From Flavobacteriales bacterium UBA4466 (lineage in GTDB: Bacteria > Bacteroidota > Bacteroidia > Flavobacteriales_D > Crocinitomicaceae), in assembly GCA_905182335.1 (NCBI GenBank), contig CAJJBE010000004.1, forward strand, positions 1 through 64,000: a stretch of DNA of 64,000 nt, read 5' to 3'. This document shows, one piece after another, positions 60,773 to 64,000 of this stretch. Position 1 is the stretch's first letter; each line of letters opens with the position of its first letter. A model generated the notes under the pieces. The model worked only from the letters and a program-made list of their open reading frames with translations. It was not told the DNA's origin and made no database searches. A program made the position numbers and the translations under genes.

Positions 60773-62032
60773 GTGGCTCAAAAAGGTTTAAAAATTCATA
60801 TTGTTGGCGCAGGAGTGAGCGGACTAGTCGCTGCAAAAGTACTAGAAGATCACGGGCATTCTCCTGTTGTTATTGAAGCAACAGAGAGGCCAGGCGGACG
60901 GGTAAAGACAGATACCATACATGGATTTAAATTAGATCAAGGGTTTCAGGTCTTGCTTACAAACTATCCGGCGGCAAAAAAGTATTTAGATTTTAGTGCC
61001 TTAGAATTGCAAGAATTAAAACCTGGAGCAGTAATTTTTAGAAATGGGAAACAGAAAATTATTGGCGATCCACGAAGAGATTTGTCTGTATTATTTTCTA
61101 CTATTTTTTCAGGTATTGGAAATTTATCAGATAAGTTTAAAATTCTAAAACTTAACATGCGGTTGAAGAAAAAATCAGTGGAAGATATTTTTGATTCCCA
61201 AGAAATTAGCACCAAACAGTATTTAAGCAATATTGGATTTTCTTCACAGATGATTGATAATTTCTTCCAGCCTTTTTTCACGGGTATTTTTTTAGAAACA
61301 GAGTTAAAAACATCTAGTAGAATGTTTGAATTTGTTTTTAAGATGTTTGGGGAAGGAATGGCTGTGATTCCATTAGGAGGGATGGAGGAAATTTCAAAAC
61401 AATTAACTGCCAAACTAAACAAGACTGTCTTTAAGCTTAACACAGAAGTAACCTCAGTAAAAGATAGAGAAGTCGTATTGAGTACTGGAGAAAAGCTAAT
61501 TAGTGACGCAACAATTATTGCTACTGATGTCAACAAGCTGGTGAAAAATTTACAGCGGCAGAGTCTAGAATGGAAATCTTGTCAAACACTCTATTTTAAA
61601 TCTAAGAAGAGAGCAATAGTAAAACCTTTTATTGGGCTTATCCCCAATAATAAAAGCCTTATAAATAATATTTTTTATCATACCAGTCTACAGACAAGCA
61701 ATACTTCTAAGGAAGAGTTGCTCTCTGTTACTGTCGTAAAAGACCACAACTTATTAGAAAAAGAGTTGGTGGCTACTGTTCTTCAGCAATTAGAAGAAGA
61801 GTGTAATATCCAAGCGCTGACATTCCTTAAATTTTATACCATCTCAAAAGCATTACCTGCTTTAGAGAATTTAAAATATGAAGTGTCCCCCTCAGAAACA
61901 CAGCTAACAGCAACTGTTTTTTTAGCAGGAGATGTACAGTTAAACGGGTCTTTAAATGCTGCTATGATTGCAGGAGAAAATGCTGCCTTGGCAGTTTTAG
62001 AAAGGTTGAGTAGAAATACTACGACTGTTTAA
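60773..62032 (+). CDS. FAD-dependent amine-oxidase-like oxidoreductase
   Basis: A 419-residue flavoprotein with a GTG start at 60773 (no ATG is better placed). The Rossmann FAD motif is at about 8-45: IHIVGAGVSGLVAAKVLEDH, then VIEATERPGGRVKTDTIHG. The amine-oxidase/phytoene-desaturase plan continues with KLDQGFQVLLTNYP and GMAVIPLGGMEEISKQLTAK. The C-terminal FAD-closing motif is VFLAGDVQLNGSLNAAMIAG. Substrate unknown; carotenoid, protoporphyrinogen and polyamine oxidases are relatives. The 3' end overlaps the convergent DUF2237 gene by 14 nt. Confidence 0.88.
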   Translation: MAQKGLKIHIVGAGVSGLVAAKVLEDHGHSPVVIEATERPGGRVKTDTIHGFKLDQGFQVLLTNYPAAKKYLDFSALELQELKPGAVIFRNGKQKIIGDPRRDLSVLFSTIFSGIGNLSDKFKILKLNMRLKKKSVEDIFDSQEISTKQYLSNIGFSSQMIDNFFQPFFTGIFLETELKTSSRMFEFVFKMFGEGMAVIPLGGMEEISKQLTAKLNKTVFKLNTEVTSVKDREVVLSTGEKLISDATIIATDVNKLVKNLQRQSLEWKSCQTLYFKSKKRAIVKPFIGLIPNNKSLINNIFYHTSLQTSNTSKEELLSVTVVKDHNLLEKELVATVLQQLEEECNIQALTFLKFYTISKALPALENLKYEVSPSETQLTATVFLAGDVQLNGSLNAAMIAGENAALAVLERLSRNTTTV

Positions 62033-62384
62033 AAGCGTATTGCTGTAATAAATCTAATGTAGTGTACTGCAAGGTTTTTTGATGTGTTGCCTCTAGAATA
62101 ATAGGAGGTGCTTTACCTACTTTTTCTGCTTCCACCCAACGAGAAACACATAAGCACCAGCTGTCTCCTGGCTTTAGCCCGGGGAAATTAAAATGTGGTA
62201 TGGGCCTCATTAAATTATTCCCTTTAGATGCGGAATATTTTAGAAATTCTTCACTAACAATAGCACAGACAGTGTGTGTTCCGGTATCTGCAGAGATGGT
62301 TCTACAAAAACCATCTCTAAAATACCCAGTGACAGGATTTATACAGCAAGAAATAAGAGGGGTTCCTAAAACATTAAGCTCCAT
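62019..62384 (-). CDS. DUF2237 family protein
   Basis: A 121-residue protein matching DUF2237 along its length: VTGYFRDGFCRTISADTGTH, VCAIVSEEFLKYSASKGNNL, HFNFPGLKPGDSWCLCVSRW and PPIILEATHQKTL. Conserved cysteines and the PGLKPGDxWCLC segment suggest a metal or redox role, but the family has no established function. Convergent with the FAD oxidoreductase (14-nt overlap). Confidence 0.88.
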   Translation of the reverse strand: MELNVLGTPLISCCINPVTGYFRDGFCRTISADTGTHTVCAIVSEEFLKYSASKGNNLMRPIPHFNFPGLKPGDSWCLCVSRWVEAEKVGKAPPIILEATHQKTLQYTTLDLLQQYAFKQS

Positions 62385-62603
62385 GTATTGAATTTATAAC
62401 CTTAAAGGTATACAACTCTCTCTGAGATAAGGAAAAATTATCAAGATTTAAGTGCTCTACTATATTTTCGGAAAAGTGATAATAGCCCTTAATATTAAAT
62501 TTTGGTCTCCAATCAGAATATCGACAGCTAAGCTAAAATGAGGTTCCGCATAGCAAGATAAAAATAAGTATGCGAACGAATTTCAAATTAGTATATTCAC
62601 TAA

Positions 62604-62855
62604 ATGAAAAGTATATCCTTATTTGCACTTTTGCTTTTTACTGCTTGTTCAAGTAAAGACGAACAGTTTTGTCAGTGCCTTAATGCCGGAGAAGAATTGA
62701 ATAGATACACACAGCAATTTTTTGACAGAACACCTTCTGATTATGAAGAAGACAGGGTGAAGGAATTAAAAGGGGTTAAATCAGATGCCTGTAAAGATTA
62801 TCAAATGATGAGTGGAAAAATAATGCGTCAGAAAAAAGTAGAATGTGAAAACTAA
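62604..62855 (+). CDS. Small lipoprotein
   Basis: An 83-residue lipoprotein (MKSISLFALLLFTACSSKDE, Cys at 15). The mature 69 residues contain a CQCLNAGEELNRYTQQFF block and a lone Cys in KSDACKDYQMMSGK, which could pair in a disulfide-linked helical fold. Not recognised. Monocistronic, between DUF2237 and hemL. Confidence 0.65.
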   Translation: MKSISLFALLLFTACSSKDEQFCQCLNAGEELNRYTQQFFDRTPSDYEEDRVKELKGVKSDACKDYQMMSGKIMRQKKVECEN

Positions 62856-62932
62856 AAAACGAATTAGACTAGCTCTATAGTATTACGAATCAGATTAGTC
62901 TTGGCGCGAGTACTTTATAAGCTGTTAGGCCA

Positions 62933-64000
62933 TTAACTGTACACTTCGTCTAGGGCATCACACATTGCATTTGCGGCAATAGTTAGGTGTCCCTTTGTAT
63001 GTGCTTGAGAAATAAAGCCAACTTCGTATCCGCTTGGCCCAATGTATACCCCGCGACTTAGTAAAGCAGAGAATAGTTTTTTAAACCCCCCCATGTCCGA
63101 ATCGATTTGATCTGCACGGCGAATACTTTTTTTACCGTCAAAAGACAACCAAAAGATTGATCCAACTGTGATTAGCTCAAAGTTGTACCTTTTGCTTTCT
63201 GCATGACTATTAACCTTGTTCACGAAGAAGAGAGTTCGTTCTTCTTGATCCTCATAAAATCCAGGTTTTGCACACTCCGTTAATTGAGCAATTCCGGCCG
63301 CCATAGCTACAGGGTTTCCAGAAAGAGTTCCCGCTTGATAAACAGGTCCGTCAGGAGAAACGCAGGCCATGATTTCATTGCTCGCGCCATAGGCCCCAAC
63401 AGGTAAGCCTCCACCAAGAATCTTCCCATATGTGATAATGTCCGGCTTAATATTGAATAATTCTGCAGCCCCATTAAAACTAACTCTAAATCCAGAAATT
63501 ACTTCATCGAAAAATAGAAGGATACCATTTTCTGTGCATAATTTTCTTAATTCTAACAAGAAAGTTTTTTCTTGTAGTAATAATCCATTATTTGCAGGGA
63601 TAGGCTCAATAATCGCACAAGCTAATTCATCTTTATATTCATGAATACAAGTTCTTAGTGCTTCTATATCGTTTAATGGTAGCACAAGAGTTTCATTCGC
63701 ATACTCTTCAGGAACACCAGCGCTTGATGACTCACCGAAAGTAACTAATCCACTACCAGCTTTAACTAACATAGAATCAACATGGCCGTGATAACAGCCC
63801 TCAAATTTCAGCACTTTCTTTTTCCCTGTATAACCTCTAGCTAAACGTAACGCTGACATGACAGCTTCGGTTCCAGAACTAAGAAACCTTATTTTATCAA
63901 TAAATGGATTACGAGATAATATGAGATCTGCTAGTTCGTTTTCTAACACAGTTGGTGCGCCAAAACTTGCTCCATTTTTAAGAGCTTCAATAACACGATT
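62933..64000 (-). CDS. hemL: Glutamate-1-semialdehyde 2,1-aminomutase (5' end cut by window)
   Basis: PLP enzyme making 5-aminolevulinate from glutamate-1-semialdehyde in the C5 haem pathway. 356 codons are inside the window and the frame stays open to base 64000, so the N-terminal ~70 residues lie beyond it. Visible motifs: RFLSSGTEAVMSALRLARGY (PLP phosphate loop), KFEGCYHGHVDSML, FFDEVISGFRVS, IITYGKILGGGLPVGAYG (Lys that binds PLP), YQAGTLSGNPVAMAAG and GVYIGPSGYEVGFISQAH. Confidence 0.97.
   Translation of the reverse strand, partial: NRVIEALKNGASFGAPTVLENELADLILSRNPFIDKIRFLSSGTEAVMSALRLARGYTGKKKVLKFEGCYHGHVDSMLVKAGSGLVTFGESSSAGVPEEYANETLVLPLNDIEALRTCIHEYKDELACAIIEPIPANNGLLLQEKTFLLELRKLCTENGILLFFDEVISGFRVSFNGAAELFNIKPDIITYGKILGGGLPVGAYGASNEIMACVSPDGPVYQAGTLSGNPVAMAAGIAQLTECAKPGFYEDQEERTLFFVNKVNSHAESKRYNFELITVGSIFWLSFDGKKSIRRADQIDSDMGGFKKLFSALLSRGVYIGPSGYEVGFISQAHTKGHLTIAANAMCDALDEVYS

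Overview
The window looks like a chromosomal segment of a marine or freshwater Flavobacteriales-type Bacteroidota. The evidence is type IX secretion (T9SS) sorting tails of both the type A and the gliding-motility (CHU_C) kind, a PorP/SprF protein, HU-CCDC81/SPOR and DUF6495 proteins found in this phylum, promoters with the Bacteroidota -7 box TAnnTTTG, AT-rich spacers, and lipobox proteins lacking clear Shine-Dalgarno sites. No rRNA, CRISPR array or intact insertion sequence was seen.

Region 1 (1-3060): a GYF_2-domain membrane protein, two overlapping small genes (one with a GRPKG motif), an unrecognised coding remnant, an HMA-CDF cation transporter and a lipoprotein acetolactate decarboxylase.

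Region 2 (3075-17686): a 14.6-kb genomic island inserted in the 3' half of tRNA-Asn(GTT). A perfect 43-bp direct repeat bounds it: one copy inside the intact tRNA gene (right), one copy as the displaced tRNA fragment (left). A tyrosine integrase lies beside the left end, and candidate integrase arm sites (TTGTATGCAAATT) occur at both ends. Inside are eight 13-bp iteron-like repeats, a phage-like small gene pair, and an array of paralogous secreted surface proteins built from shared parts: promoter block, signal peptide, LRR / LamG / DUF1566 / cupredoxin / Cys-repeat / TPR modules, C-terminal tail and terminator. This is the most unusual part of the window. One cassette is broken by a cluster of small indels.

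Region 3 (17.7-32.4 kb): core and envelope genes. These are a glycosyltransferase-like protein, uvrC, an OmpA lipoprotein, a PrcB-like lipoprotein, a PorP/SprF + CHU_C secretion pair, an outer-membrane protein pseudogene, a PpiD-like chaperone, a TonB receptor, kdsB, and an HU-CCDC81/SPOR protein.

Region 4 (32.4-38.6 kb): a C1 peptidase, then a four-gene DUF4476-TPR / CsgG-like / LPP20 / LPP20 envelope cluster.

Region 5 (38.6-64 kb): dxr, DUF6495, a Crp-like regulator, a large AsmA protein, cysH, small membrane proteins, a SIMPL protein, a SUFU-domain protein, asd, a T9SS subtilase, two glycosyltransferases, fbp-mfd, a T9SS type A protein, a nitrilase interrupted by a single in-frame stop, an FAD oxidoreductase, a DUF2237 protein and hemL (cut by the window edge). 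Mostly this is ordinary chromosome. Its notable features are the nitrilase nonsense mutation and several genes with a promoter -7 box only 4-5 nt before the start codon.
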